Notes: generated by a model not told the origin, from the sequence alone. A stretch of DNA of 64,000 nt from Alistipes sp. (GCA_020026395.1 JAHHQM010000009.1:4796-68795); one strand, 5' to 3'; positions 26,125 through 35,775 are shown, counted from the first letter of the stretch. Numbers and translations are program-made.

Positions 26125-26914
26125 AGAATCGCGTGTAATTATCGAAAAAGTCTTCCGCGGAGGGCGACTGGTAATCGAGCACCGGTTTGCTGCTTTCGCG
26201 GGCGAGGCGGATCACCTCTTCGTCGGCTTTCTCCGAAGCCACGACCACTCCGTCGACATACTGCATAACGAAGCGGTAGACGTTTTCGTATGAGGGATGA
26301 TCCAATAAATCGATGTTTTTGTCGGTCATGCCCTCGGCCGTGATGGTCTTGCGGAAATCGCTGCTCAGTTCCCCTTCAAATTTGTCGTCGTAGAGCGAAA
26401 GGACGATCTTGACGTTTTTGAAGTTGGGGTCGTCGGCGAACATTTTTTTCAGGTAGATCGGCGTGACGGCCGAGAACCATCCGTGACAATGCACGATGGT
26501 GGGTTGCCAACGCAGTTTCTTGACGGTTTCCAACACGCCGCGTGCGAAGAAGATTGCACGTTCGTCGTTATCCTCGAAGAACGTGCCGTCGGCATCGTGC
26601 AGAACGGCCTTGCGCGAGAAATAGTCGTCGTTGTCGATGAAATAAACCTGAACACGGGCAGACGGAATGGATGCTACCTTGATAATGAGTTGATGGTCGT
26701 TGTCATCGATGATAAGGTTCATGCCCGACAGGCGGATGACTTCGTGCAGTTGGTGTCTTCGTTCGTTGATGCAACCGTAACGGGGCATAAACGTACGGAT
26801 CTCGTTGCCACGTTCCTGCATTGCCTGTGCCAGCATGCGACAAGTGCTCGACGCCTCATTTTCCTCGAGATAAGGCGTGATTTGTTGACATACGTAAAGT
26901 ATCTTGCTAGCCAT
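26108..26914 (-). CDS. Short glycogen/starch synthase (GT5 N-terminal domain)
   Basis: The 268-residue protein resembles only the catalytic N-terminal half of GT5 glycogen synthases: ILYVCQQITPYLEENEASST, YFIDNDDYFSRKAV, IVHCHGWFSAVTPIYLKK and a last segment on SEKADEEVI. The C-terminal nucleotide-binding half (about 200 residues) is absent. This short form is common in Bacteroidales, usually before DUF4270, so it is not a local truncation. Whether it makes glycogen, works with a partner, or has a different role is open. It is the first gene of the operon, with a -7 box at 26932-26939. Confidence 0.8.
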   Translation of the reverse strand: MASKILYVCQQITPYLEENEASSTCRMLAQAMQERGNEIRTFMPRYGCINERRHQLHEVIRLSGMNLIIDDNDHQLIIKVASIPSARVQVYFIDNDDYFSRKAVLHDADGTFFEDNDERAIFFARGVLETVKKLRWQPTIVHCHGWFSAVTPIYLKKMFADDPNFKNVKIVLSLYDDKFEGELSSDFRKTITAEGMTDKNIDLLDHPSYENVYRFVMQYVDGVVVASEKADEEVIRLARESSKPVLDYQSPSAEDFFDNYTRFYEAIQ

Positions 26915-26931
26915 GGTTGTGTTTGTTTTTA

Positions 26932-26939
26932 CAAAGGTA
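26932..26939 (-). promoter_or_regulatory. -7 box TACCTTTG of the glycogen synthase operon
   Basis: It matches TAnnTTTG on the minus strand, about 18 bases before the ATG at 26914. Confidence 0.6.
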
Positions 26940-26950
26940 CGAAAAATTTC

Positions 26951-28000
26951 TTAAAGAATCAGCATTGCATCGCCGTAAGTACCGAAACGGTAGCCTTCTT
27001 CCTTGGCGATTTTGTAAGCCTGCATGACCAATTCGTAGCCTCCGAACGCCGCAACCATCATCAGTTGGGTCGAGAAGGGAAGGTGAAAATTCGAAACCAT
27101 TGCGTCGGCCACCGAGAACTCGTAGGGGGCGAAGATGAACTTGTTGGTCCAGCCTTCCTGCGGGGTGATCATGCCGTGGGTCGAGACGGCCGTTTCGAGC
27201 GTACGCATGACGGTCGTGCCGATCGAAACGATTTTATGGCCGTCGCGTTTGGTCTGGTTGACCTTCTGGGCGGCCTCTTCGGTGACGAAATATTGTTCGG
27301 AATCCATTTTGTGTTTCGAGAGATCCTCGACATCCACACGGCGGAAGTTGCCCAAACCCACGTGAAGCGTGATGAAGGCGCTCTCCACACCCTTGATTTC
27401 CATACGTTTGAGCAGGTGCTTCGTGAAGTGCATACCGGCCGTCGGAGCGGCTACGGCACCCTCTTCCGTGGCGAAGATCGTCTGATAGCGATCAGCGTCT
27501 TCGGGCTCGACTTTGGGGCGCACCCATTTGGGAAGGGGCGTCTCGCCGAGGGCGAACAGAGCCTTCTTGAACTCCTCGTACGAACCGTCGAACAGGAAAC
27601 GCAACGTACGGCCGCGCGAGGTGGTGTTGTCGATGACCTCGGCGACCATCAGGTCGTCGTCTCCGAAATAGAGTTTGTTGCCGATACGGATCTTGCGGGC
27701 GGGATCAACCAGCACGTCCCACAGACGCAGCTCGCGGTTGAGCTCCCGGAGTAAGAAGATTTCGATTTCCGCGCCTGTTTTCTCCTTGTTGCCGTAGAGA
27801 CGGGCGGGGAATACTTTCGTGTTGTTGAACACGAAGAGGTCTTTCTCGTCGAAATAATCAAGGATGTCCTTGAATATACGATGCTCGATTTTGCCGGTGG
27901 CACGATTGACCACCATCAAACGTGACTCGTCGCGATTTTCCGCCGGATATTTGGCCAACATCTCGGGCGTAAAATCGAAGCTGTACTGTGAAAGTTTCAT
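26951..28000 (-). CDS. queA: S-adenosylmethionine:tRNA ribosyltransferase-isomerase
   Basis: QueA transfers the ribosyl part of SAM to preQ1-tRNA to form epoxyqueuosine at wobble position 34. The 349-residue protein from ATG 28000 (MKLSQYSFDFTPEMLAKYPA) has the family text RDESRLMVVNRATG, FVFNNTKVFPARLYG, EEGAVAAPTAGMHFT and ITLHVGLGNFRRV. The frame continues upstream to a TTG at 28060, but the family begins at MKLS, so I chose the later ATG. It is last in the six-gene minus operon after truB. No other queuosine gene is in the window. Confidence 0.95.
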   Translation of the reverse strand: MKLSQYSFDFTPEMLAKYPAENRDESRLMVVNRATGKIEHRIFKDILDYFDEKDLFVFNNTKVFPARLYGNKEKTGAEIEIFLLRELNRELRLWDVLVDPARKIRIGNKLYFGDDDLMVAEVIDNTTSRGRTLRFLFDGSYEEFKKALFALGETPLPKWVRPKVEPEDADRYQTIFATEEGAVAAPTAGMHFTKHLLKRMEIKGVESAFITLHVGLGNFRRVDVEDLSKHKMDSEQYFVTEEAAQKVNQTKRDGHKIVSIGTTVMRTLETAVSTHGMITPQEGWTNKFIFAPYEFSVADAMVSNFHLPFSTQLMMVAAFGGYELVMQAYKIAKEEGYRFGTYGDAMLIL

Positions 28001-28066
28001 AGCACTCTGAGTCGATAACTGCGAAGTATAGAATAATGACATATTAAATCGAATACGCAAATTTTT

Positions 28067-28783
28067 CTATTTTGTTTCAATCGCCTGAAGATTTTCCAAA
28101 AAATCGCTTAACTGCCAGGCGTTTTCGATCGTAAAACCGCCGCTTCGGGTACGGCGCAGTGACGTAAGGTGGGCACCGCTCTGGAGTTCCTCGCCGATCT
28201 CCTGGGCGAGCGAACGGATGTAGGTACCCTTCGAGCAGCGTACGCGCAGGCGCAGGCGCGGAAGATCACAGTTGAGCACCTCCATTTCGTGGATGGTGAT
28301 CTGCGAGCGTTTCAATTCGACCTCTTCGCCCGCACGAGCCAGCTCGTAGGCACGCAGACCCTCGATCTTCTTGGCCGAATAGATCGGGGGCGTCTGGAGA
28401 CGTTCGCCCAGAAGGCGCTCCAACGCTTCATCGACCTTTTGGCGGGTGATGTGTTCCCATGGGTAGGTTCGATCGATCGGATGCTCCAGATCGAAGCTGG
28501 GGGTGGTGGCACCCAGGCGGATGTCCGTGACGTATTCTTTCTCTTCGGCCTGCAACGAGTCGGCCATTTTGGTGGCGCGGCCGATGCAGATCAGAAGGAT
28601 GCCCGTTGCCAGGGGGTCGAGTGTGCCGGCGTGACCGACTTTGATTTTTTTGTAGCCTTTTTTGCGGAGTGAGAATTTCACTTTGCGCACGACGTCGGCC
28701 GACGTCCACTCCAGAGGCTTATCCAGGACGGCGATGTAGCCCTCTTCAAAATTGATGCCCGAAAGGTTTTCCGTAAATGCCAT
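28067..28783 (-). CDS. truB: tRNA pseudouridine-55 synthase
   Basis: TruB converts U55 in the T-loop of tRNAs to pseudouridine. The 238-residue protein has LDKPLEWTSADVVRKVK, VGHAGTLDPLATGILLICIG with the catalytic Asp, PIYSAKKIEGLRAYELAR, and VRCSKGTYIRSLAQEIGE. The short length, without a C-terminal PUA domain, is usual for the phylum. It starts 10 bases after the uppP stop. Confidence 0.96.
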   Translation of the reverse strand: MAFTENLSGINFEEGYIAVLDKPLEWTSADVVRKVKFSLRKKGYKKIKVGHAGTLDPLATGILLICIGRATKMADSLQAEEKEYVTDIRLGATTPSFDLEHPIDRTYPWEHITRQKVDEALERLLGERLQTPPIYSAKKIEGLRAYELARAGEEVELKRSQITIHEMEVLNCDLPRLRLRVRCSKGTYIRSLAQEIGEELQSGAHLTSLRRTRSGGFTIENAWQLSDFLENLQAIETK

Positions 28784-28793
28784 TCGATGGGGG

Positions 28794-29591
28794 TTAGAGG
28801 ATGTAACTTGCGATGGAGACTACGCCGGCCACAAGGCAGTAGACGGCGAACCAGATCAGTTTGCCGCGTTTGACGATCTCGATCATAAATTTGCAGGCCA
28901 GACAGCCCGTGATGAACGAAGCGAGGAATCCGGCCACGAACGAAATAGCGGGAATCTCGCCTCCGTCGGTAAATTCACCGCCGATGACGTCGAGGAACAT
29001 CTTGCCGAGGATCGGCACGAGTACCATGAGGAACGAGAACTGGGCGGTCGATTCTTTTTTGTTGCCGAGCAGGAGACCCGTTGCGATGGTCGAACCCGAA
29101 CGCGACAGACCCGGCATGGCGGCAATCGACTGTGCGATACCGATGATGAAGGCGTCGCGGTAGGAGATGGTCTCCTTGATGCGGGGACGGGCGTAGTAGG
29201 CGAAGGCCAGAAGGGCGGCCGTCAGGAGCAACATACAACCGACGGTGACCAGAATATAGGGCTGGCTCAGCATTTCGTTGAGGCGGTCTTCGAGGGCGAA
29301 TCCCACGATGCCGATGGGGATCATCGAAACGATGATCTTCAGCACGTAGGCCTGTTCGTCGTTGAATTTTTTGGAGAACAGACCCAGGAGGATCTTGCGG
29401 ATTTCCGCCCACAGGATGACGATCGTCGAGAGGACGGTGGCGACGTGGAGGACAACGTCGAACGTGAGATTTTGTTCGAGCTCCACACCCATCAGCGCCT
29501 TGGCGATCTGGAGGTGGCCGCTGCTCGATACGGGAAGAAACTCCGTGAGTCCCTGGACGATACCGAGAATGATGGCTTCAAAAATTTCCAT
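28794..29591 (-). CDS. uppP: Undecaprenyl-diphosphatase (UppP/BacA)
   Basis: UppP removes a phosphate from undecaprenyl pyrophosphate in the inner membrane, recycling the carrier lipid for peptidoglycan and surface glycans; extra copies cause bacitracin resistance. The 265-residue protein has eight hydrophobic segments and both signature motifs: GIVQGLTEFLPVSSSGHLQI at the N terminus and AAMPGLSRSGSTIATGLLLG. It lies between DUF3098 and truB in the operon. Confidence 0.97.
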   Translation of the reverse strand: MEIFEAIILGIVQGLTEFLPVSSSGHLQIAKALMGVELEQNLTFDVVLHVATVLSTIVILWAEIRKILLGLFSKKFNDEQAYVLKIIVSMIPIGIVGFALEDRLNEMLSQPYILVTVGCMLLLTAALLAFAYYARPRIKETISYRDAFIIGIAQSIAAMPGLSRSGSTIATGLLLGNKKESTAQFSFLMVLVPILGKMFLDVIGGEFTDGGEIPAISFVAGFLASFITGCLACKFMIEIVKRGKLIWFAVYCLVAGVVSIASYIL

Positions 29592-29605
29592 TTACTTTAT
29601 TTTGA

Positions 29606-29857
29606 TTATTTGTCGAATTGTTTCATGATGCCGTAAATCTCGATGACGAATCCGCCGATCACCAGGATGGGAGCGAGCGTGATTCTGCGCCACGAGAACA
29701 TCGCGTAATTGAATTCGTCGGGCGAGTCGCTGCCACCGCCGACCATGAGGATGAATCCGAGGACGACTACCGCAAAACCGATGCAGAGAATCTGGTAGTT
29801 GCGTTTGGTGAGCGGAAGACGCGAATTATTTTGGGGATTGATAGTTTCGTTTGCCAT
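29606..29857 (-). CDS. DUF3098 small membrane protein
   Basis: The 83-residue protein has two transmembrane helices (about residues 23-42 and 62-77) around a GGGSDSPDEFNY loop with FSWRRITLAP, matching DUF3098. It starts one base after the ftsX stop and precedes uppP. This order is conserved in Bacteroidota, so a role beside FtsX in the cell envelope is plausible (inference). No function is known. Confidence 0.88.
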   Translation of the reverse strand: MANETINPQNNSRLPLTKRNYQILCIGFAVVVLGFILMVGGGSDSPDEFNYAMFSWRRITLAPILVIGGFVIEIYGIMKQFDK

Positions 29858-29858
29858 A

Positions 29859-30740
29859 TTAATAAAGATAAATTTTGTTGGAGGTCATATTGACGAATTT
29901 GCTGACGGCGATGTACGTGAAGAGCATCGAGATCAGGATACCGCCGCCGATCATCGTGCCGAGGATCACGGCAACTTTGGTGGTGGAGGCGAAGGTCAGC
30001 AGCTCGGGGACGGATTCGTTGAGTCCGAATACGGCCAGCGCAAAGAGCACCGAGGCGCAGATGCCCGCACCCAGTCCCTGCCAGATGCTGCTCACGAGGA
30101 ACGGACGCATGATGAACCATTTGGTGGCACCGACCAGCTTCATGGTGTTGATCAGGTAGCGTTTCGAGAAGATGGCAAGACGCACCGTGTTGTTCAGCAG
30201 GATCAGCGAGATGATCAGGAGCGACCCGCCGAACAGGAACAGGATCAGACGGATCTTGTTGACCGTGGCGTGGAGCTGCTCGGCCATCTGACGCGGGAAC
30301 GACACATGGCTCACGCCGTCGAGGTTCTTGGCGAACGAAATGAACGCATCGAGGGCGAGTTTGTCGGACGACAACTGCGACAAAGTCACCTCGAACGAAT
30401 CCATCAACGGGTTTTCGCCCAGCGTCTCCTCGATTTCGCTGTCGAAGATCTTGCGGAACTCCTCGTTTTGGAGTTTTTCGTCCTTCGTCTGGAAGGCGAT
30501 CGTACGCACGATCTCCTCGTCGGAGAGTTTCTTGGCGATGTGTTCGCGTTGTTTTTCGGTAAGGTCGTTTTTCAGCTCGACGGTCACCGAGATGCTCTCC
30601 TGAAGCGTGCCCGCCACATTCATGGCCGCCGCCATCAGATAACCCACCGAACCGAGCAGAAACAACACCAGCGCAATGCTGATGGTCGATACGAAGTACG
30701 AATTGCGTACTTTCCGTTTAAGTCGTTTGTCGTCTTTCAT
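29859..30740 (-). CDS. ftsX: FtsX-type permease (cell division)
   Basis: FtsX pairs with FtsE to transmit a signal to septal peptidoglycan hydrolases. The 293-residue protein has the short-FtsX layout: N-terminal cytoplasmic basic stretch, TM1 (ISIALVLFLLGSVGYLMAA), a periplasmic domain of about 140 residues, and three further TM segments with the family motif YLINTMKLVGATKWFIMRPF. No ftsE is adjacent. It overlaps the stop of the YfhO gene by four bases (ATGA) and is coupled to it. Confidence 0.93.
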   Translation of the reverse strand: MKDDKRLKRKVRNSYFVSTISIALVLFLLGSVGYLMAAAMNVAGTLQESISVTVELKNDLTEKQREHIAKKLSDEEIVRTIAFQTKDEKLQNEEFRKIFDSEIEETLGENPLMDSFEVTLSQLSSDKLALDAFISFAKNLDGVSHVSFPRQMAEQLHATVNKIRLILFLFGGSLLIISLILLNNTVRLAIFSKRYLINTMKLVGATKWFIMRPFLVSSIWQGLGAGICASVLFALAVFGLNESVPELLTFASTTKVAVILGTMIGGGILISMLFTYIAVSKFVNMTSNKIYLY

Positions 30741-33175
30741 CTTATTTGGGAATTTTTACGCGTTAATATCGGGCGAAGAGCCATTACGAGTGCCGCCAGA
30801 GCAGCACCCAGCACGATGATCGAGGCAATGCCCGTCACCCACTCGACCGCATCCCAATGGGGGGCGCGGAACCGCCACTCGACGATGTGCGATCCGCGGG
30901 GAAGTTCCATCGCGCGCAACACATAATCGGCACGCACATAGGGCGCTTCCTGTCCGTCGATGTAGGCCGTCCAGCCTTTATCGTAGTAGATCTCCGAGAA
31001 GACGGCGAATCCGTCCTCGTCGAGCGAATATTCGTAACGCAGGTAGTTGGGGCGGTAGTCCGTCAGGCGGATGTCACCCCGACCGAATTTCGTGAAGCGG
31101 CTGCCGTCGCGTACCACGGCCGTCGTTTTGGTGTCGATCTCGCCCAGACGGTCGATCTCCTCGCGGGGGGTCTTCACGTCGGCAATCTGCTCGACAAACC
31201 ACGCCGCACCGTTGGGGTCGGACAGCGGCTCGACCATCGGGTTGCCCTTCTCGTCGGGCACGATCGCATAGCGCGTGTTGAGCATGGCGTAGATCTCCAT
31301 GTTCATCGAGCTGAGGTAGTGGTCGATCAAATCCTGATAGCGGGCAAGTTTCGCGCCGTGGTAACCGCCGATCGAGCGGTGGAAATAGGAGGTCGTCGCA
31401 TCATTGAAGGGGTTGCCCGTCGCAAGGTTTACGACGCGGTAGCCCGGATCTGTGTCTTTTAAGATCTGAAGGTCGGCCGCCGAGGGTTGTACCTGTGTGG
31501 TGCGGGGCGAAACGAAATCCTTCGACGAGAGGAAACGGCGATCGACCACCGTAAGATCAAGGGTTACAAGAGCAATCAATGCAAGGGTCGGGATGATCTT
31601 CGAAAGGCGCTCCAGCGTAAAGAGCCATACGGCGGCTGCCGTCAAAAGGATGAAGACCAGCGATCGCCAGGCATCGGCCGAAAGCATGGTGGCGCGGTCG
31701 GCGGTCATGGCATCGGTGATGGCGGTGGCGGTATCGGCGTTGTTGGTCAGCGTCGAGGAGATGTAGTCGAAGGTGGCGTTCGCTCCGAAATCGAAAAGCG
31801 CGCTGCCGAACAAGGCGAACACGAGGCAGAGTCCTCCGACAATGCCCGTCACGATCAGGAGCGGCTTACGCAACTCCTCGCGTGAGATTTCGCCCCGCCA
31901 CATACGCATCAGGAAGAGCGCACCGAGTAAGGGAACCGTCCACTGCACGACCACGAGGGTCATCGACACCGTGCGGAATTTGTTGTATCCGGGCAGCAGG
32001 TCGAAGGCCAGTTCGGTGAACCACATCAGGTGGTGTCCCCACGCCAAAAGGAGCATCAGAATGCTGATACCCAGAAGCCACCATTTGCTGCGGCCTTTCA
32101 CGAGGGCAAGACCCAGCGCGGCCAGCAATACGGCCGTTGCGCCGAGGTAGGTCGGTCCCGCGGTGAAGGGTTGTTCGCCCCAATACGACGGAAGGTAACG
32201 CTCCAGACCGGGATTTCCGGTACGTTTCATAAATTGTGCGGTCTGTCCGTCCGCAGGGAAAGGCACGGCACCCATCAGGTTGGGTACGAGCATATTGAAA
32301 CTCTCGGGGATGCCGTAGCTCCATGCCGTGGCATATTGCAGGTCGAGACCGTCGTCCGAAGCCTCCTTGGTGACGGTTTCGGCCAACTCCGAACCGCCGC
32401 GGATCGTGTCCTTGGTGTGCTGGGCGGTGTACCACAGGGGCGAGAAGTTCGAGGCCACGGCCAGAATACCCGCTGCCACAAGCAGTCCGGTGCGTTTGGC
32501 AAAGTCGTGCAACTGTTTGCCTTTCCTCGCCACGATGCCCTCGCTGATCCACAGGGCGGCCATCGCCATCAGGAAATAGTAGGTGATCTGCGGGTGGTTT
32601 GCGCCGATTTCAAGCGAGGTGGCCAGCGCCGTAAAGGCCGCACCGTACCACATATTCCCGCACAGGGTCATGCGGGCACCGCCGATCATCAGCGGTGCAT
32701 AGACCAGTGCCCACATCTTGGTGATGTGTCCCGCGCCGATGATCAGTAGGAAATAGGTCGAAAGTCCGTAGGCCGTGGCGGCGATGATGCCGATCCACGG
32801 ATTCACACCGAACACCAGAAGCATGATCCACATCGAGGTCATCGCGAAAAAAACGAATCCCGCGGGGGTATCCAACGCTTTGACGACCTGACCCACCGTA
32901 CCCTTGACCAATTGGGCGGGGTATTCGATGTTGATCATATAGGCGGGCATTCCCGAAAACATACCGCCCGTCCACTGGGGGTCTTCGCCCCGTTCCGTGC
33001 GCATCTGTTTGATGTCGCGGGTCATACCTTCGTATTGGATCACGTCGGATTGCGGGAGTACCCGTCCCTCAAATTGGGGCAGAAAGTACAGTACACTCAC
33101 CACGAAAAAGAAGAGCAGGGCGGCGAGTGTCTCGAAAAGCGGATGGCGTATGAGGTTCGAAAAATTCATGTTCAT
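30737..33175 (-). CDS. YfhO-family large membrane protein
   Basis: The 812-residue protein has an N-terminal TM segment, a loop with VLPQSDVIQYEGMTRDI, about a dozen TM helices, and an extracytoplasmic C-terminal part before the last helix (YDKGWTAYIDGQEAPY). This matches YfhO/GT-C-like proteins. B. subtilis YfhO glycosylates lipoteichoic acid; in Bacteroidota the acceptor is unknown, so lipid-linked glycosyl transfer is an inference. It is first in the operon yfhO-ftsX-DUF3098-uppP-truB-queA, with a -7 box at 33191-33198. Confidence 0.88.
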   Translation of the reverse strand: MNMNFSNLIRHPLFETLAALLFFFVVSVLYFLPQFEGRVLPQSDVIQYEGMTRDIKQMRTERGEDPQWTGGMFSGMPAYMINIEYPAQLVKGTVGQVVKALDTPAGFVFFAMTSMWIMLLVFGVNPWIGIIAATAYGLSTYFLLIIGAGHITKMWALVYAPLMIGGARMTLCGNMWYGAAFTALATSLEIGANHPQITYYFLMAMAALWISEGIVARKGKQLHDFAKRTGLLVAAGILAVASNFSPLWYTAQHTKDTIRGGSELAETVTKEASDDGLDLQYATAWSYGIPESFNMLVPNLMGAVPFPADGQTAQFMKRTGNPGLERYLPSYWGEQPFTAGPTYLGATAVLLAALGLALVKGRSKWWLLGISILMLLLAWGHHLMWFTELAFDLLPGYNKFRTVSMTLVVVQWTVPLLGALFLMRMWRGEISREELRKPLLIVTGIVGGLCLVFALFGSALFDFGANATFDYISSTLTNNADTATAITDAMTADRATMLSADAWRSLVFILLTAAAVWLFTLERLSKIIPTLALIALVTLDLTVVDRRFLSSKDFVSPRTTQVQPSAADLQILKDTDPGYRVVNLATGNPFNDATTSYFHRSIGGYHGAKLARYQDLIDHYLSSMNMEIYAMLNTRYAIVPDEKGNPMVEPLSDPNGAAWFVEQIADVKTPREEIDRLGEIDTKTTAVVRDGSRFTKFGRGDIRLTDYRPNYLRYEYSLDEDGFAVFSEIYYDKGWTAYIDGQEAPYVRADYVLRAMELPRGSHIVEWRFRAPHWDAVEWVTGIASIIVLGAALAALVMALRPILTRKNSQIR

Positions 33176-33190
33176 GGTTTATTTATCGCC

Positions 33191-33198
33191 CAAAGGTA
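33191..33198 (-). promoter_or_regulatory. -7 box TACCTTTG of the yfhO operon
   Basis: It matches TAnnTTTG on the minus strand, 15 bases before the ATG, in a divergent region. Confidence 0.6.
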
Positions 33199-33241
33199 CG
33201 AAAAATCTTAAAGTTACCGAGGTGTGAATCCGAAAAATCAC

Positions 33242-33249
33242 TATCTTTG
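33242..33249 (+). promoter_or_regulatory. -7 box TATCTTTG of the prenyl synthase gene
   Basis: It matches TAnnTTTG about 100 bases before the ATG at 33350; the intervening leader is GC-rich. Confidence 0.55.
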
Positions 33250-33349
33250 TCCAAAATATGCGGAAACTTGACCCGAAAGTCCGCCCCGTGTGCGGGTTGG
33301 TCTTTTTCAGGTGCCATCAAACGATCCGCCCAAATTCGTTTCATACTCT

Positions 33350-34339
33350 ATGATAACACTCGATAGCATCCGCAAACCGGTTGAGGCGGAGCTGAATGCC
33401 TATAATGAGTTTGTCGAGCAGCAGTTCTCGACAACCGGAGGTACAATCTCCGAAATGGTCAATTACGCACTGACCTCCCGCGGAAAAGGCATCCGACCCC
33501 TGCTGGTGATTCTTGCCGCCGTTCTTAATGCCCCGAACCGTGCCACGGCACAGGGTCGCCGCGTGTCGCTGGCGGCTACGCTCGTGGAGATGATCCACCT
33601 CTCGTCGCTTATTCACGACGACGTGATCGACGAGTCGGATATGCGTCGCGGCAAACCTTCGGTCAATGCCCGTTGGCAGTCGCACAAGGCGGTCGTATTG
33701 GGCGATTACCTGCTTTCGCGTACGTTGAACATCGGTCTTCAGAGCGGTCAGTTCGATCTGGTGACCCACATCTGCGGTGCGATCGCCACGCTGTGCGAGG
33801 GCGAGATCGAGCAGGCCGACTGCGTCGAGAAGCAGCTTATTTCGCGTCAGGACTACTTCGACGTGATCTACAAAAAGACGGCTAGTCTGTTGGGCATCAG
33901 TGCTTCGGCAGGTGCTTTGGCCGTGCGTGCCACCCACGACAAGATCGCGCTGATGCGCCGTCTGGGTGAGGCTTTCGGCATGATGTTCCAGATTCAGGAC
34001 GACATTCTCGACTACCGTATCGATGCCAAGACGGGCAAACCCGCCTGCAACGATCTGCGCGAGGGTAAAATCACCCTGCCGTTGATCGTCGTTCTGGAGA
34101 AGGCGGACGAAAAACGCCGCAAGGAGCTCCTCGAACGCCTGAAGGAGTGCCGCGAAAATGACGAGGCGGTCGATGAGTTGCGCCGCGTTGTGGAAGAGGA
34201 GGGTGGTCTGAAGGAAGCCCACGAGGTAATGAAGCAGTATGTGACCCGCGCCATGGGTATTTTGTCGCAGTACGACAAGTCGGACGAGCAGAAAGCACTG
34301 GCCGACCTGTGTATGTTCATCGTAGACCGCGACTGCTAA
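33350..34339 (+). CDS. Polyprenyl diphosphate synthase
   Basis: The enzyme extends allylic diphosphates with isopentenyl diphosphate to a long chain, probably the side chain of menaquinone. The 329-residue protein has both aspartate-rich motifs, DDVIDESD (residues 90-97) and DDILDYRID (about 220), plus GKGIRPLLVILAA and the KTASLLGISAS helix. Small residues before the first motif suggest a long product; exact chain length is not certain. I chose ATG 33350 over an upstream GTG at 33290 that adds 20 residues without family similarity. A sugar transporter follows after 42 bases. Confidence 0.92.
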   Translation: MITLDSIRKPVEAELNAYNEFVEQQFSTTGGTISEMVNYALTSRGKGIRPLLVILAAVLNAPNRATAQGRRVSLAATLVEMIHLSSLIHDDVIDESDMRRGKPSVNARWQSHKAVVLGDYLLSRTLNIGLQSGQFDLVTHICGAIATLCEGEIEQADCVEKQLISRQDYFDVIYKKTASLLGISASAGALAVRATHDKIALMRRLGEAFGMMFQIQDDILDYRIDAKTGKPACNDLREGKITLPLIVVLEKADEKRRKELLERLKECRENDEAVDELRRVVEEEGGLKEAHEVMKQYVTRAMGILSQYDKSDEQKALADLCMFIVDRDC

Positions 34340-34381
34340 ACCGTTAAAACCGACAATTATTAACTTAACTAAAATCTTATA

Positions 34382-35662
34382 ATGGAACAGAAGAAAAATT
34401 ACACGTTACCCATCATTATGATGTTCGGCCTGTTCGCGATGATTTCGTTCGTGACGGGTTTGACCAATCCTCTGGGTGTCATCGTCAAGAACCAGTTCGC
34501 CGTGGCCAACTGGGCATCGCAGCTGGGTAACCTCGCCAACTTCATCGCTTATGCCGTGATGGGTATTCCCGCAGGTATGATGCTCAAGAAGTTCGGTTAC
34601 AAAAACACCGCATTGGCCGCTGTTGCCGTAGGTTTCATCGGTGTGGGTATTCAATACATTTCGGGTCAGGCCGGAAGCTTCGCCATCTACCTGACCGGTG
34701 CATTCATTTCGGGTTTCTCGATGTGTATGCTGAACACCGTCGTAAACCCCATGCTGAATACGCTGGGTGGCGGTGGCAAAAAAGGTAACCAGCTGATTCA
34801 GTTCGGTGGTTCGCTGAACTCGATCTCGGCTACCATCGTGCCCATCCTCGTAGGTGCCCTGATGGGTAACGCCGCTCAGGCAACCATCAGCGACGCTGCT
34901 CCCGCCCTGTTTATCGCCATGGGTATCTTCGTGGTGGTATTCATCGTGCTGTTCTCGATGCAGATTCCCGAGCCTTTCGCCGAGGCCGAGAAGAAAGACG
35001 AGAAAGACGAGCACAGCGCTCTTTCGTTCCGTCACTTCCGTCTGGGTGCACTCGCCATCTTTATCTATGTAGGTATCGAGGTGGGTATTCCCAACTTCAT
35101 GAACCTCTTCCTTACGTCGGCTCAGGATGCCCAGATCCCCGGTATGGGTATGTCGGCCGCTGCCGCAGGTTCGCTCGTCGGTACGTATTGGTTCCTGATG
35201 ATGATCGGCCGTCTGGTCGGTGGTCTGGTCGGTGGTAAGGTATCGAGCAAATGGCAGCTGGTAACCGTAGCTTCGGTAGCCATCCTGTTCGTGATTGCCG
35301 GTATCTTCTCGTCGAAAGAGACGATCGTTTCGATGCCCGCATTCACGGGTTCGAGCTTCGAGCTGGTTTCGGTCCCCATCAGTGTGATGTTCTTCACGCT
35401 GTGCGGTCTCTGCACTTCGGTGATGTGGGGCGGTATCTTCAACCTGGCTGTTGAGGGTCTGGGTAAATATACCTCGATGGGTTCGGGCTTCTTCATGGTC
35501 ATGGTTTGCGGTGGCGGTGTGCTTCCCGTAATCCAGGGCGGTGTTTCGGACTCGGCAGGTTATATGGCCGGTTACTGGGTAATTATCGCAGGTCTGGCTT
35601 ACCTGTTGTTCTACGCCCTGATCGGTTCGAAAAACGTAAACAAAGACATCAAGGTGGACTAA
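34382..35662 (+). CDS. Sugar:proton symporter of the FHS group (MFS)
   Basis: The 426-residue protein has twelve hydrophobic segments and FHS-type signatures: FVTGLTNPLGVIVKNQF in TM1, IPAGMMLKKFGYKNT between TM2 and TM3, and GNQLIQFGGSLNSISATIVP in TM5, the part conserved in fucose and glucose/galactose permeases (FucP/GluP). It is an inner-membrane sugar importer; which sugar cannot be told. It sits behind the prenyl synthase, probably by chance of operon structure, and ends at a strong terminator. Confidence 0.88.
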   Translation: MEQKKNYTLPIIMMFGLFAMISFVTGLTNPLGVIVKNQFAVANWASQLGNLANFIAYAVMGIPAGMMLKKFGYKNTALAAVAVGFIGVGIQYISGQAGSFAIYLTGAFISGFSMCMLNTVVNPMLNTLGGGGKKGNQLIQFGGSLNSISATIVPILVGALMGNAAQATISDAAPALFIAMGIFVVVFIVLFSMQIPEPFAEAEKKDEKDEHSALSFRHFRLGALAIFIYVGIEVGIPNFMNLFLTSAQDAQIPGMGMSAAAAGSLVGTYWFLMMIGRLVGGLVGGKVSSKWQLVTVASVAILFVIAGIFSSKETIVSMPAFTGSSFELVSVPISVMFFTLCGLCTSVMWGGIFNLAVEGLGKYTSMGSGFFMVMVCGGGVLPVIQGGVSDSAGYMAGYWVIIAGLAYLLFYALIGSKNVNKDIKVD

Positions 35663-35683
35663 TTTCTTTCTTGATCCCGATAG

Positions 35684-35718
35684 ATCCGACATCCCGAAAG
35701 GGGTGTCGGATTTTTTTG
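35684..35718 (+). terminator. Terminator of the sugar transporter gene
   Basis: ATCCGACATCCC and GGGTGTCGGAT form a long stem with a GAAAG loop, followed by seven T residues. Confidence 0.9.
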
Positions 35719-35775
35719 CGTTCTACCGCGACATACTGCACTGCATTATTCCATACCATACCGCGCCAAATCTCT

